DNA from: JAAYDY01 sp964500225
Lineage (GTDB): Bacteria > Planctomycetota > Phycisphaerae > FEN-1346 > JAACEH01
Length of the DNA stretch: 17,149 bases
Reading direction: 5' to 3'
NCBI GenBank assembly: GCA_964500225.1
Contig: CAZCOA010000050.1
Location: 1-17,149, forward strand
Made by a program: the position numbers and the translations under genes. Shown here one piece after another: positions 7,274 to 14,538 of the stretch; the stretch's first letter is position 1, and every line of letters starts with the position of its first letter. Below the pieces are notes generated by a model. It ran no database searches. It saw nothing but the letters and a program-made list of their open reading frames with translations, and was not told the DNA's origin.

Positions 7274-7302
7274 TTATCGGCCACCCGACGGACGAAACAT
7301 GA
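7274..7302 (-). promoter_or_regulatory. Candidate FliA (sigma28) promoter of fliN
   Basis: Read on the minus strand, GCCGATAA (7281-7274) is an exact match to the sigma28 -10 consensus. TCATGTTT (7302-7295) matches six of eight bases of the TAAAGTTT -35. The spacer is 13 bases rather than the usual 11, which lowers confidence. It lies 55 bases upstream of the ATG at 7219. Confidence 0.45.
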
Positions 7303-7361
7303 AAAAACGGGATGCCCCGGCCCGCGGCCCCGGCAAAATCACGTGCGGCCCTTCAGTACCA

Positions 7362-7370
7362 TGCTATAAT
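7362..7370 (+). promoter_or_regulatory. Extended -10 promoter of dapF
   Basis: TGC-TATAAT is a perfect extended -10 element, 38 bases before the dapF ATG. No good -35 is seen 16-18 bases upstream, as is usual for extended -10 promoters. The context CCATGCTATA is shared with the TPR gene promoter near 977. Confidence 0.6.
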
Positions 7371-7408
7371 GCCGACCAATCATTAGGCCCTGTCGCGGGA
7401 GTCCAGTC

Positions 7409-8251
7409 ATGCGCTTCACCAAGATGCACGGCGCCGGCAACGATTACATCTACGTCAACGGATTCGAGAAAACGGTCGCCGACCCGGCCGGCCTGGCCCG
7501 CCGCGTGAGCGACCGTCACATGGGCATCGGCGGCGACGGGCTCGTGCTGATCCTGCCGAGCACCATAGCCGATCTGCGGATGCGCATGTTCAACGCCGAC
7601 GGATCCGAGGCCGAGATGTGCGGCAACGCCGTCCGGTGCGTGGCCAAGTACGCCTGGGATCACGGCCTGGCCCGGCGGAACCCGATGCGGATCGAGACCG
7701 GCGCGGGCGTGCGGACGCTTGATCTGTTCACCGGGCCCGACGGCCGCGTGCATCGCGTCCGAGTGGACATGGGCGAGCCGCGGCTGCGAGCCGCCGAGAT
7801 TCCCGTCGCTCTCGACGGCGACCACGTCGTCGAGACGCCGATCCGCGTGGACGGACGCGAGCTCCGCATGACCTGTGTCAGCATGGGCAACCCACACGCC
7901 GTCTTCTACACCGACGACGCGGCCGCCGTGGACCTGCCGCGTCTCGGACCAATGATCGAGACGCACCCGCTCTTTCCAGCGAAGATCAACGTCCATTTCG
8001 TCCAAGTGCAGTCGCCCGCCGAGGTGGTCATGCGCACGTGGGAACGCGGCAGCGGCATCACCCTGGCCTGCGGCACAGGAGCCAGCGCCGTGTGCGTGGC
8101 GGGAGTACTGACGGGCCGCGGCGAGCGGCGGATTCTGGCTCACCTGCCGGGCGGCGACCTGGAACTTCACTGGGCCGACAACAACCACGTTCTGATGACC
8201 GGCCCGGCCGTCGAAGTGTTCTCCGGCGACTGGCCCGAGGAAGAATCCTGA
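7409..8251 (+). CDS. dapF: Diaminopimelate epimerase
   Basis: DapF converts LL-diaminopimelate to the meso form, the direct precursor of lysine and of the peptidoglycan cross-link, in the cytoplasm without cofactor. The 280-residue protein starts MRFTKMHGAGNDYIYV, the family N-terminus. The two catalytic cysteines are visible: Cys71 in AEMCGNAVRC and Cys221 in ACGTGAS. Also typical are HMGIGGDGLVLI, FNADGSEAEM, VSMGNPHAVF and the WERGSGIT segment. The ATG at 7409 has GGGAG seven bases upstream and an extended -10 promoter at 7362-7370. It is divergent from fliN. The TM2 gene follows after 70 bases and may be on the same transcript. No other lysine-pathway gene is in the window. Confidence 0.96.
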   Translation: MRFTKMHGAGNDYIYVNGFEKTVADPAGLARRVSDRHMGIGGDGLVLILPSTIADLRMRMFNADGSEAEMCGNAVRCVAKYAWDHGLARRNPMRIETGAGVRTLDLFTGPDGRVHRVRVDMGEPRLRAAEIPVALDGDHVVETPIRVDGRELRMTCVSMGNPHAVFYTDDAAAVDLPRLGPMIETHPLFPAKINVHFVQVQSPAEVVMRTWERGSGITLACGTGASAVCVAGVLTGRGERRILAHLPGGDLELHWADNNHVLMTGPAVEVFSGDWPEEES

Positions 8252-8274
8252 CCCGTCAGACGTTATCATCGGAA

Positions 8275-8294
8275 GCGACGCAATGAGTCGTCGC
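8275..8294 (+). other. Hairpin before the TM2 gene
   Basis: GCGACG (8275-8280) and CGTCGC (8289-8294) pair around an eight-base loop. GGAA and TTCC can extend the stem beyond a bulge. It lies between dapF and the TM2 ribosome binding site and could be a weak terminator or a processing site. Confidence 0.25.
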
Positions 8295-8309
8295 CGTTTC
8301 CGCAGACAC

Positions 8310-8314
8310 GGAGG
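8310..8314 (+). promoter_or_regulatory. Ribosome binding site of the TM2 gene
   Basis: GGAGG lies seven bases before the ATG at 8322. It shows that the upstream in-frame ATG at 8283 is not the likely start. Confidence 0.7.
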
Positions 8315-8321
8315 CGTTCAG

Positions 8322-8531
8322 ATGAAGACGAAGACGTCGGCACTGATCTTGTGGTTGTTCTGCCTGATTAAACTGGCGGGGTTACACCGCATCTATCTCG
8401 GCAAGGTGGGCACAGGCATCCTCTGGCTGCTGACCTGGGGCCTGTTCGGCATCGGCCAGCTCATCGACCTGTTCACCCTGGGGACCCAGGTGGACCTGTA
8501 CAACACGATGCACACCCGGACGCCGAAATAG
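8322..8531 (+). CDS. TM2-domain small membrane protein
   Basis: A 69-residue protein consisting almost only of a TM2 domain. It has two hydrophobic helices (SALILWLFCLIKLAG and GILWLLTWGLFGIGQLIDLF) joined by the family signature GLHRIYLGK, and a short polar C-terminus. TM2 proteins are small inner-membrane proteins of mostly unknown function. The start at 8322 is chosen because GGAGG lies seven bases upstream and the TM2 domain begins directly after it. It follows dapF on the same strand with a 70-base gap, so co-transcription is possible. It is convergent with the TIM-barrel gene, with only 16 bases between the two stops. Confidence 0.82.
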   Translation: MKTKTSALILWLFCLIKLAGLHRIYLGKVGTGILWLLTWGLFGIGQLIDLFTLGTQVDLYNTMHTRTPK

Positions 8532-8542
8532 GGGCGCTGCCG

Positions 8543-8559
8543 GCCGGTCATCCGGCGGC
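8543..8559 (-). repeat. Second copy of the CCGG-ATGA-CCGG hairpin
   Basis: The reverse complement of this site is the same 17 bases found at 1524-1540 (GCCGCCGGATGACCGGC). It forms a CCGG stem with an ATGA loop; here the loop contains the TGA stop of the minus-strand gene. It may help end transcription between the convergent genes. Confidence 0.4.
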
Positions 8560-9354
8560 ACGGGCGGCCTTGAGGCTCCGCTCCAGCAGGGCCGCGTCGC
8601 GGGCCAGTTGATCGGCCATGAGCTCGTCGTAGATGCCCACGCACACGGCGTCGTCGGCGCGCATCGCGCGGGCCGCCACGGCGAACGCATCGGCCGGATC
8701 GTTCCGTCCGGCGGCTAGAATCTTGTAGTGAATCACCGGCCGCGACAGCCCCCGAATCACCTCCACCATCCGGCGTCGATCCTCCTCGGCAAACGTCTCC
8801 TTGGCCCCATGAACGTGTTCGGGGTTCTTGTCGCGGACCGTCGGGTTGTAGTAGCAGCACATGTAATAGTCCACGTCGAGATGCTTCTCGGCGAACTCAA
8901 AGACGCGCGGGTTGTGGCCCGCGATGCCGGCGACCAGCCCCTTAGCGCGCAATGCATCAATATCGGCCTGAACTTCGCCGAGCTTGCCCGCGGCCAGCAG
9001 GTGATCGGTCACACCGCCGTGAACATGGCACCCGCGTGCCCCGCCCTGCACCGCGTTCCGCGCGCCGTTGGCCGTCGGGCCCAGCTCCGGGCACGTCTGC
9101 GCAAACCACTGGAGCGTGCCGCCCTCGTCCCAGTACTCCATCAGGACCCGAACCATATGGTGGTCGGCCCGCGCGATCACCGTATTGATGCCGAGCGACT
9201 CCGCCTGCCGCAACAGCGCCTTGATTCTTGCCACGGTGAACCAATGGCGCATCCGGTCATCCATCTGCGGCGTCTGGTGACTGAACCCGCTGAAGGGATT
9301 GCCGCCCAGGATAAACTTCGACACTTTGACGCCGCCAATCGTTGACATTTCCAT
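8548..9354 (-). CDS. TIM-barrel protein, aldo/keto-reductase-like
   Basis: A 268-residue soluble protein. The N-terminus (IGGVKVSKFILGGNPFSGFSH) resembles the first strand of aldo/keto reductases. The alternation of hydrophobic strands and helices suggests a TIM barrel: GINTVIAR, GGARGCHVHGG, LVAGIAGHNP, DVDYYMCCYYNP, RPVIHYKILAAG, AVCVGIYDE. I cannot point to the usual Asp-Tyr-Lys-His tetrad, so the redox role is unproven. Conserved-looking polar groups are ARADHH and HVHGG, which could bind metal or substrate. The start is set at 9354 (MEMSTIGG) with AAGG and GGGAG just upstream; the frame remains open to 9417, but that segment contains a palindrome and reads like leader. The upstream gap (9355-9477) holds two inverted repeats and a terminator hairpin. 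Substrate unknown. Confidence 0.7.
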   Translation of the reverse strand: MEMSTIGGVKVSKFILGGNPFSGFSHQTPQMDDRMRHWFTVARIKALLRQAESLGINTVIARADHHMVRVLMEYWDEGGTLQWFAQTCPELGPTANGARNAVQGGARGCHVHGGVTDHLLAAGKLGEVQADIDALRAKGLVAGIAGHNPRVFEFAEKHLDVDYYMCCYYNPTVRDKNPEHVHGAKETFAEEDRRRMVEVIRGLSRPVIHYKILAAGRNDPADAFAVAARAMRADDAVCVGIYDELMADQLARDAALLERSLKAARAAG

Positions 9355-9379
9355 GACGCGCCTTGCTCCCACCCCCCAG

Positions 9380-9395
9380 CACGGGCGAGCCCGTG
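9380..9395. promoter_or_regulatory. 16-bp palindrome in the leader of the TIM-barrel gene
   Basis: CACGGGC-GA-GCCCGTG is a perfect inverted repeat with seven-base arms, 26 bases upstream of the ATG at 9354. It could be an operator or a hairpin close to the ribosome binding site. No binding protein can be named. Confidence 0.4.
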
Positions 9396-9417
9396 TCGCC
9401 GCATCAAGCCATCCCAT

Positions 9418-9434
9418 GGAGAACTAAACTCTCC
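9418..9434. other. Short inverted repeat in the same gap
   Basis: GGAGA (9418-9422) and TCTCC (9430-9434) flank ACTAAAC. It lies between the palindrome at 9380 and the hairpin at 9461 in a gene-free stretch of 123 bases. Confidence 0.3.
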
Positions 9435-9453
9435 GGTGAACCTGCCGGACCGG

Positions 9454-9477
9454 AAAATCCGGGCCCAGGCCGGGCCC
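9454..9477 (-). terminator. Terminator of the HEAT lipoprotein gene
   Basis: Directly after the stop codon, read on the minus strand, GGGCCC pairs with GGGCCC around a five-base loop. It is followed by GGATTTT. A six-base GC stem with a short T-run is a plausible intrinsic terminator. Confidence 0.55.
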
Positions 9478-11916
9478 TCAGGGCCGCCCCGCCCCGTCAG
9501 GCGTGCGGACTTGACGACTCTCGGCGTACCATCGTCGCCAGGCGTCCAACGCCCGGGCCCGCACGTCGGCCGGGGCCTGCGGCCGATAGCCGAAGTCCTG
9601 GCCCGTAATCTTGCGCAAGGCCTCGGTCGCCGCGGCCGTCAGACGCGGATTGGCGTCGTTGAGTCGCTGAATCAGGATGGGCACATAGTCGGCGTGTGGC
9701 GCGTCGGCCATGGCCTCGACGGCCTGGACCTGGACGGCGGTGGTGGTTTCGTCCATGATGCGAATCAGTTCGTCGCGTCCGATCTGCTGATTGAGCCGCG
9801 CCAAGGCCGCTCCGAACGCCAGCCGCCCCTGTATGTCGGACGTTCTCAGCGCCAACCGCAACGGATCGACGGCCGCCGGATCGCCAATCTGCCCCAGGGC
9901 CCACGCGGCGGCATGCTGCACGTTCGTCCGCTCATCTTTCAAGGCCTCGATCAGGTGCGGCACGGCTTTCAGGCTCTTCAGCCGCCCAAGGAACAGGGCA
10001 GCGCTCTGCCGCGACCGCGGATCGGCCAGTTTCAGTCCATGGATCAAGGTGTCGTCGAGCCCCGTACAACCGGCCTCGTAGAGGCGTTCGGTAAGCAATC
10101 GCCGCACCTGGCCGTCGGTTTCGCCGGCCAGTGCCTCGCGAGCCCGCAGCCACGCGGCCTGCGGCAACCGGCGTCCCTTGGCGGCAATCGAGAACCGTAT
10201 GGCCGCCTGCCGCCGCACAGACTCGTCCGCCGCGCGAAGCTCCTTCAGGGCCGCATAGAGCGGATCAATGGCCGGCAACACGTCGTCCAGGATCGCCGTG
10301 GCAATCTCCGGGCTTCGGGCGTCCACGGCGGCCTCCAACGGCGTCACGGCCGCCCCCTTCATCCGCACCAGCGAGGCCACGGCCAGTTGCCGATGTTCGC
10401 CCGGCGGCAAGGCCAGCGCCTCGATTAGCCGCGCCACTTCCGGGTCCGTTGCCCCGCCCGTACCGACCGCTCCCCCCGTGCCGCCGGAAGCGTCGGTTCC
10501 GCGACTCGTGTCGCCCGACGAGGGCGCAGCCGTTTTGCCGTGCTCGTCGGCCCAGGCACGGGCCCGGGCCAGGGCGTCGGCATTCTTCCACGGCTGCTGA
10601 AGCGGATCGTAGTCGTGAAGATCCACACCGGAAATCCGCGTGAAAGCCGCCGCGGCTTCGCGCCGCACCGAGGCGGCCGAATCTTCCATCAACGTCACCA
10701 GCGTCGGCGCCGTTGCCGGAACGCCTATGTCGCCAAGGGCCTTTGCCACGGCCAGCCGCACGTTGTAGCTGTCGTCGCCGGTCAGGGCCGCCAGTGCTCC
10801 GAGTGAGCGGACGGACTTCATGCGGCCCAGGGCCTCGACGGCCGCCTTGCGGACGCGCCACCGCGGGATGGTCAGGGCCTGCTCCAGGACGGTCACCTCG
10901 CCGAGCTTCTCGGCCGTGGCCACCACCTCGCGCTCGACGGTAATCGACGGATCCTTGAGCAACCCGGTCAGAAGCGTCGCAGCGTCCTTGCTCGGTGCCA
11001 GGGCCATTTGCCTGACGGCCGCCAGACGCACCGACTCGTCTCCGCTGGCCACCAACTCGCCGTAGCGGCGGGCCATCTCGTCGCCGCCCCAGCGGCTCAG
11101 CGTGTGGATGGCTGCCAGGACGATCCGAGGATTGCGGTCGTTGAGGGCCGCGACCACCGCCGGCGGCGTCTCGGTCATCTGGACCTCGCCCAGGGCCTCC
11201 AGCGCGGCATGACGCAGAGCCGGATCGTCGCTACCGAGCATCGCAACCAGAACGTTGCGTCCCTGCGGATCGTCCGTCAGGGCCGCGGCGTGCAGAATCG
11301 CGCGACGGATGTGCCGCGATCCGTCGGTGGCGCGTTTGCGTTGGTGGAAAATGGCCATCAGCCGCTGGAAGTCGATCACCTTCGAGGGGTTGTCCATGTG
11401 CCGCGCGAGGTCCACGAGTCGCTCGATGGCCTTACCGCGAATGAGCGGCTGAAGGTCTTGCTGCTCGGCGGCCTCATACAGCACATCAACGGCCGACGCG
11501 TCGCCGAGTTGCGCAAGTACCATAGCGGCATTGCGCCGAACGACGGGATTGCCGTCGCGAGCGGCGCGGCGAAGGTCGCCGACCGCTTTCGTGCCCATCG
11601 CCGCCAACTGGTCGGCCGCTTCGCAGACGTGACGATCGAACTCGCCGGGAAAGAGCGGCACCGTGCCCGCCGGATTGCCCCCGACAATGGACTCGTTCCC
11701 CAGACCGCGCAGGAGATCGGCGATTCGTCGCGGATCCACCTCACCGCCGGCATCCGTCGCTTCGGTTTTCGCATCGGTCTGCGGACTGGACTGGCGCGCC
11801 ACGGCCGGGGACTGCGCGACGGGGCCGGGCGACTCGTCGCCGCCGAACCACCGGCATCCGCTGCACGACGCCAGAACGATTGCCGCCGCCAAAAAGAGAT
11901 TCCGTCGCCTCCGCAT
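9478..11916 (-). CDS. HEAT-repeat lipoprotein, two modules
   Basis: An 812-residue exported protein. The N-terminus has four arginines, a hydrophobic run and the lipobox LASC (Cys18), so it should be lipid-anchored and face the periplasm. Residues about 60-455 are HEAT repeats (for example NPVVRRNAAMVLAQLGDASAV and DDPALRHAALEALGEVQM). They close with ISGVDLHDYDP...ARAWADEH. A Gly/Thr/Ser-rich linker (about 467-500) separates a second HEAT array. That array ends with a similar closing segment, ITGQDFGYRP...ALDAWRRWYAES. The protein is therefore two related modules in tandem. HEAT arrays bind proteins; no enzyme motif is seen and the partner is unknown. The gene is divergent from the TIGR03790 gene, 55 bases apart. 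A possible leaderless promoter lies in that gap. A terminator follows the stop. Confidence 0.85.
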   Translation of the reverse strand: MRRRRNLFLAAAIVLASCSGCRWFGGDESPGPVAQSPAVARQSSPQTDAKTEATDAGGEVDPRRIADLLRGLGNESIVGGNPAGTVPLFPGEFDRHVCEAADQLAAMGTKAVGDLRRAARDGNPVVRRNAAMVLAQLGDASAVDVLYEAAEQQDLQPLIRGKAIERLVDLARHMDNPSKVIDFQRLMAIFHQRKRATDGSRHIRRAILHAAALTDDPQGRNVLVAMLGSDDPALRHAALEALGEVQMTETPPAVVAALNDRNPRIVLAAIHTLSRWGGDEMARRYGELVASGDESVRLAAVRQMALAPSKDAATLLTGLLKDPSITVEREVVATAEKLGEVTVLEQALTIPRWRVRKAAVEALGRMKSVRSLGALAALTGDDSYNVRLAVAKALGDIGVPATAPTLVTLMEDSAASVRREAAAAFTRISGVDLHDYDPLQQPWKNADALARARAWADEHGKTAAPSSGDTSRGTDASGGTGGAVGTGGATDPEVARLIEALALPPGEHRQLAVASLVRMKGAAVTPLEAAVDARSPEIATAILDDVLPAIDPLYAALKELRAADESVRRQAAIRFSIAAKGRRLPQAAWLRAREALAGETDGQVRRLLTERLYEAGCTGLDDTLIHGLKLADPRSRQSAALFLGRLKSLKAVPHLIEALKDERTNVQHAAAWALGQIGDPAAVDPLRLALRTSDIQGRLAFGAALARLNQQIGRDELIRIMDETTTAVQVQAVEAMADAPHADYVPILIQRLNDANPRLTAAATEALRKITGQDFGYRPQAPADVRARALDAWRRWYAESRQVRTPDGAGRP

Positions 11917-11923
11917 GTCTGCC

Positions 11924-11953
11924 TATAATACCTCGACGCAACGACGTTGACCA
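11924..11953. promoter_or_regulatory. Overlapping divergent promoters
   Basis: On the plus strand TATAAT (11924-11929) precedes the TIGR03790 gene, with no clear -35. On the minus strand TGGTCA (11953-11948), a 17-base spacer and TATTAT (11930-11925) precede the HEAT lipoprotein gene. The minus-strand -10 ends eight bases before the ATG, so that transcript would be almost leaderless. The two -10 hexamers share five bases and probably exclude each other. Confidence 0.45.
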
Positions 11954-11971
11954 GATTCCAGGAGCGGATCC

Positions 11972-13249
11972 ATGAGAGACGACGATCGGAAGTCCGCGGC
12001 GGGAAGAGTCGCATGGATGATCACGGCAGTTGCGGCGTGGTCCCTTGCGACGGCCGGTCTGTCGCCGTGCGCCGCGGCGGAGGTCGTCCCGGGCATCGGG
12101 CCGGAGCACGTCGTGATTCTCGTCAACGAGCAGTCGCCCCCGAGTGTCGAGCTGGGCACGTACTACGCCCAGAAGCGCGGCATCCCGCCCGAGAATATCT
12201 GTCGCCTGCGAACCACCGATGCCGAAGTCGTCTCCCGCGACGACTACGAGAAACAGATTGCCGGCCCCGTCGCCGAATTCCTCGACAAGCGGCTCGGCCA
12301 GGTCCGCGTCAGGCTGCCCGAGGGCGAGTTGGTGCTCCTGATGGACCGCAAGGAAATCCGCTGCCTGGTACCCATGTACGGCGTGCCGCTGAAGATCGAC
12401 GGATTCGTCAGCGTAAACGAAATGTACAAATCCACGGCGGCAGCCGTGGACAGCGAGCTGGCCCTGTTGCCGAAGCGCGGACACCTGCTTGGCGGCGCGA
12501 TCGCCAATCCTTACTTCAGTGCCGACGCCCCCTTCAACCAGTACCTGGCGCGGCACATGCTGCTGGTGTGCCGCCTGGACGGCCCGTCGCCCGACGTGGT
12601 CCGCCGCATGATCGACGATGCCCTCTGGGCCGAAGAGCGCGGCCTGTCGGGGCGTGCCTACTTCGACGTGCGCAATATCACCAAGACGGGCTACGCCGAG
12701 GGCGACCGATGGATTCGCGAGGCCGCCCGACTCACGACGGCGGCCGGCATCCCCACGACGCTCGACGAGAAGGCCGAAGTCATGAGCATCGGCCAGACCA
12801 TGCCGCAGGCCTGCTACTACATGGGTTGGTACACGGAACACGTCGGCGGGGCGATCGCCCGCCCGGGGTTCCGCTTCGAACGCGGGGCGGTGGCCTATCA
12901 CCTGCACAGCTTTTCGGCCTGGACGCTTCGCAGCACCAAGGAGCGATGGGTGGGCCCCCTGCTGGCCCGCGGCGCAGCCGTCAGCATGGGCGCGGTGTAC
13001 GAACCGTACTTGCGCGGCACGCCGCACCTGGACCTTTTCACCGACCGGCTGCTGAAGGGATACACCTTCGCCGAGGCGGCGTACATGTCGCAGGAAATGC
13101 TGTCGTGGACCATGACCTTTGTCGGCGATCCGCTCTACCGCCCGTTCGCCAAACCGTTCCGCCGGCCCGCCGCGGAACCTACGCAGCAAGACGCGACGTC
13201 GGTCTCGCCGCCACAGCCAAACCCCATGCCGGCGCCTCCGGCACCGTGA
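11972..13249 (+). CDS. TIGR03790-family exported protein
   Basis: A 425-residue protein with a signal peptide: basic N-terminus, hydrophobic residues about 13-31, probable cleavage after AAA at residue 36. The mature part has the features of the uncharacterised family TIGR03790. It opens with GPEHVVILVNEQSPPSVELGTYYAQKRGIPPENI, followed by CLVPMYGVPLKI, and later YYMGWYTEHVGGA, GAVAYHLHSFSAWTL and the C-terminal FVGDPLYRPF. The C-terminal 30 residues are a Pro/Gln-rich tail without a PEP-CTERM motif or membrane anchor. From memory, the family occurs mainly in bacteria that also encode exosortase; no exosortase is in this window. Its reaction is unknown. The start has AGGAG seven bases upstream. 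It is divergent from the HEAT lipoprotein and convergent with the flavodiiron gene. Confidence 0.82.
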   Translation: MRDDDRKSAAGRVAWMITAVAAWSLATAGLSPCAAAEVVPGIGPEHVVILVNEQSPPSVELGTYYAQKRGIPPENICRLRTTDAEVVSRDDYEKQIAGPVAEFLDKRLGQVRVRLPEGELVLLMDRKEIRCLVPMYGVPLKIDGFVSVNEMYKSTAAAVDSELALLPKRGHLLGGAIANPYFSADAPFNQYLARHMLLVCRLDGPSPDVVRRMIDDALWAEERGLSGRAYFDVRNITKTGYAEGDRWIREAARLTTAAGIPTTLDEKAEVMSIGQTMPQACYYMGWYTEHVGGAIARPGFRFERGAVAYHLHSFSAWTLRSTKERWVGPLLARGAAVSMGAVYEPYLRGTPHLDLFTDRLLKGYTFAEAAYMSQEMLSWTMTFVGDPLYRPFAKPFRRPAAEPTQQDATSVSPPQPNPMPAPPAP

Positions 13250-13251
13250 AC

Positions 13252-13290
13252 CGGGTCTGTCGCCCACAGGAGACCCGCCGGCCTTGCCGG
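13252..13290. terminator. Tandem hairpins between convergent genes
   Basis: The first hairpin is CGGGTCT (13252-13258) paired with AGACCCG (13271-13277). The second is CCGGC-CTT-GCCGG (13278-13290). Together they fill the 42-base gap between two facing stop codons and probably end transcription in both directions. No T-run is present. Confidence 0.55.
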
Positions 13291-13291
13291 A

Positions 13292-14476
13292 TCACCAGAT
13301 GACGAGGTCGTCCTGGCGATGGGTCGTAGCGACGGCCTCGGCCAGGGCGTCGAGTTGGGCGAACGTCTCGGCCGTGGGGGCGCCCTTCTGAAGCACCGTG
13401 CCGAGCACCTTCACGTCGAGGCGTGGAATCAGGGCCGTCACCTGCTCGATGGCTTTGCTGCTCCAGCCGTAGGAACCGAAGATGCCCGCATACTTGACCT
13501 TGGGCCGCAGAAGATTCGCCAGGTGCGCGGCGTAGAACACGGCCGGGTGTGGGCCCACGTGGACCGTCGGCGTGCCGACGATCAGCGTGGCGGCGTCCAC
13601 CAGCGACATCGCCAGCTTGCCGATGTCGGTTGCGGTCAGGTCGAAGGCGTGGACCGTCACGCCGCGACGGGCCAGCGCGTCGATCAATCGCCGGGCCATC
13701 GCCTCGGTGCTGCCGTGCATGCTCACGTACGGCAAAACCACCTCGTTCTTCATCGTCGGCGACACCCATTCCTTGTACGCGTCCACGATGAACACCGGCT
13801 TGTCGTACACCGGGCCGTGGCTCGGAGCGATGAGGTCGAAACCCAGTGCCGCCACCTTCTCCAGGTTCTTCGTAATCACGCCGCGAAACGGCATCATGAT
13901 CTCGGCGTAGTACCGCTTGGCGGCCTCGTACACCCGGGCCCGGTCCGTCACGTACAGGTCGGTGGTCGCCAGGTGCGATCCGAAGAAATCGCACGAGAAC
14001 AGGCACCGGTCCTCCGGAACGTAGGTGCACATGGTCTCCGGCCAATGGACCCACGGGGTGTAAACGAATTGCAGCGTCTTGCCGCCCAGGGAAATGGTCT
14101 GGCCGTCCTCCACGGGCATCATGCGCGCCTCGCTCACGCCCAGGTGCGTCGCCAGAAGGTCTTTGGCCTTGGTACTGCACACGAGTTTGGCCTGGGGGAA
14201 CCGTTGGAGGACCAGGGGAATCGCCCCCGAGTGATCCTGTTCGCTGTGCTGCGACACGACGTAATCAAGGCGATCCACGCCGCGCAGGTGCTCCATGAAC
14301 TCGCCCTGAAGCGCGGGGTCGGCGGAATCGATCAGAGCCGTCGCCTGCGTGCCTCGGACGAGATACGCGTTGTAGCTCGTGCCGTCGGGCAGCGGAATCA
14401 GCGAATCGAACAGCCGCCGCTCCCAATGCACCGTCGCAATGGCCTGAATGCCGGGTCGAATTTCTCGTGGATGCAT
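13292..14476 (-). CDS. Flavodiiron protein (A-type flavoprotein)
   Basis: Flavodiiron proteins reduce O2 to water or NO to N2O in the cytoplasm, protecting anaerobes and microaerophiles. This one has 394 residues, the basic two-domain form. The metallo-beta-lactamase-like domain (1-240) carries all expected diiron ligands: His77, Glu79 and Asp81 in SQHSEQDHSG, His144 in TPWVHWPET, Asp163 in LFSCDFFG and His220 in PSHGPVY. The flavodoxin domain (about 245-394) starts with LPYVSMHGSTEAMARRL, the FMN phosphate loop. It also has VGTPTVHVGPHP and GSYGWSS around the flavin. There is no fused rubredoxin or reductase domain, so an external electron donor is needed; none is encoded nearby. The ATG at 14476 has AGGAGG nine bases upstream. 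A promoter at 14648-14676 would give a leader of about 165 nt. Whether O2 or NO is preferred cannot be read from sequence. Confidence 0.93.
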   Translation of the reverse strand: MHPREIRPGIQAIATVHWERRLFDSLIPLPDGTSYNAYLVRGTQATALIDSADPALQGEFMEHLRGVDRLDYVVSQHSEQDHSGAIPLVLQRFPQAKLVCSTKAKDLLATHLGVSEARMMPVEDGQTISLGGKTLQFVYTPWVHWPETMCTYVPEDRCLFSCDFFGSHLATTDLYVTDRARVYEAAKRYYAEIMMPFRGVITKNLEKVAALGFDLIAPSHGPVYDKPVFIVDAYKEWVSPTMKNEVVLPYVSMHGSTEAMARRLIDALARRGVTVHAFDLTATDIGKLAMSLVDAATLIVGTPTVHVGPHPAVFYAAHLANLLRPKVKYAGIFGSYGWSSKAIEQVTALIPRLDVKVLGTVLQKGAPTAETFAQLDALAEAVATTHRQDDLVIW

Positions 14477-14538
14477 CTCGGATAACCTCCTCGCTTTCAG
14501 CCGATCATCGCATGCGCCCCTGCCTCCGGGAAACCAGA

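Noticed and set aside
8283..8321. Upstream ATG for the TM2 protein
   Set aside because: GGAGG lies directly before the ATG at 8322, and the extra residues are not part of a TM2 domain.
9355..9417. Upstream extension of the TIM-barrel frame
   Set aside because: The extra 21 residues have no family match, contain the palindrome, and the ATG at 9354 has a better ribosome binding site.
11741..13267. 508-codon minus-strand frame opposite the TIGR03790 gene
   Set aside because: It overlaps two supported genes; its composition is typical of a high-GC shadow.
11947..13302. Second plus-strand phase across the TIGR03790 gene
   Set aside because: The phase starting at 11972 has a signal peptide, a ribosome binding site and family motifs; this one has none.
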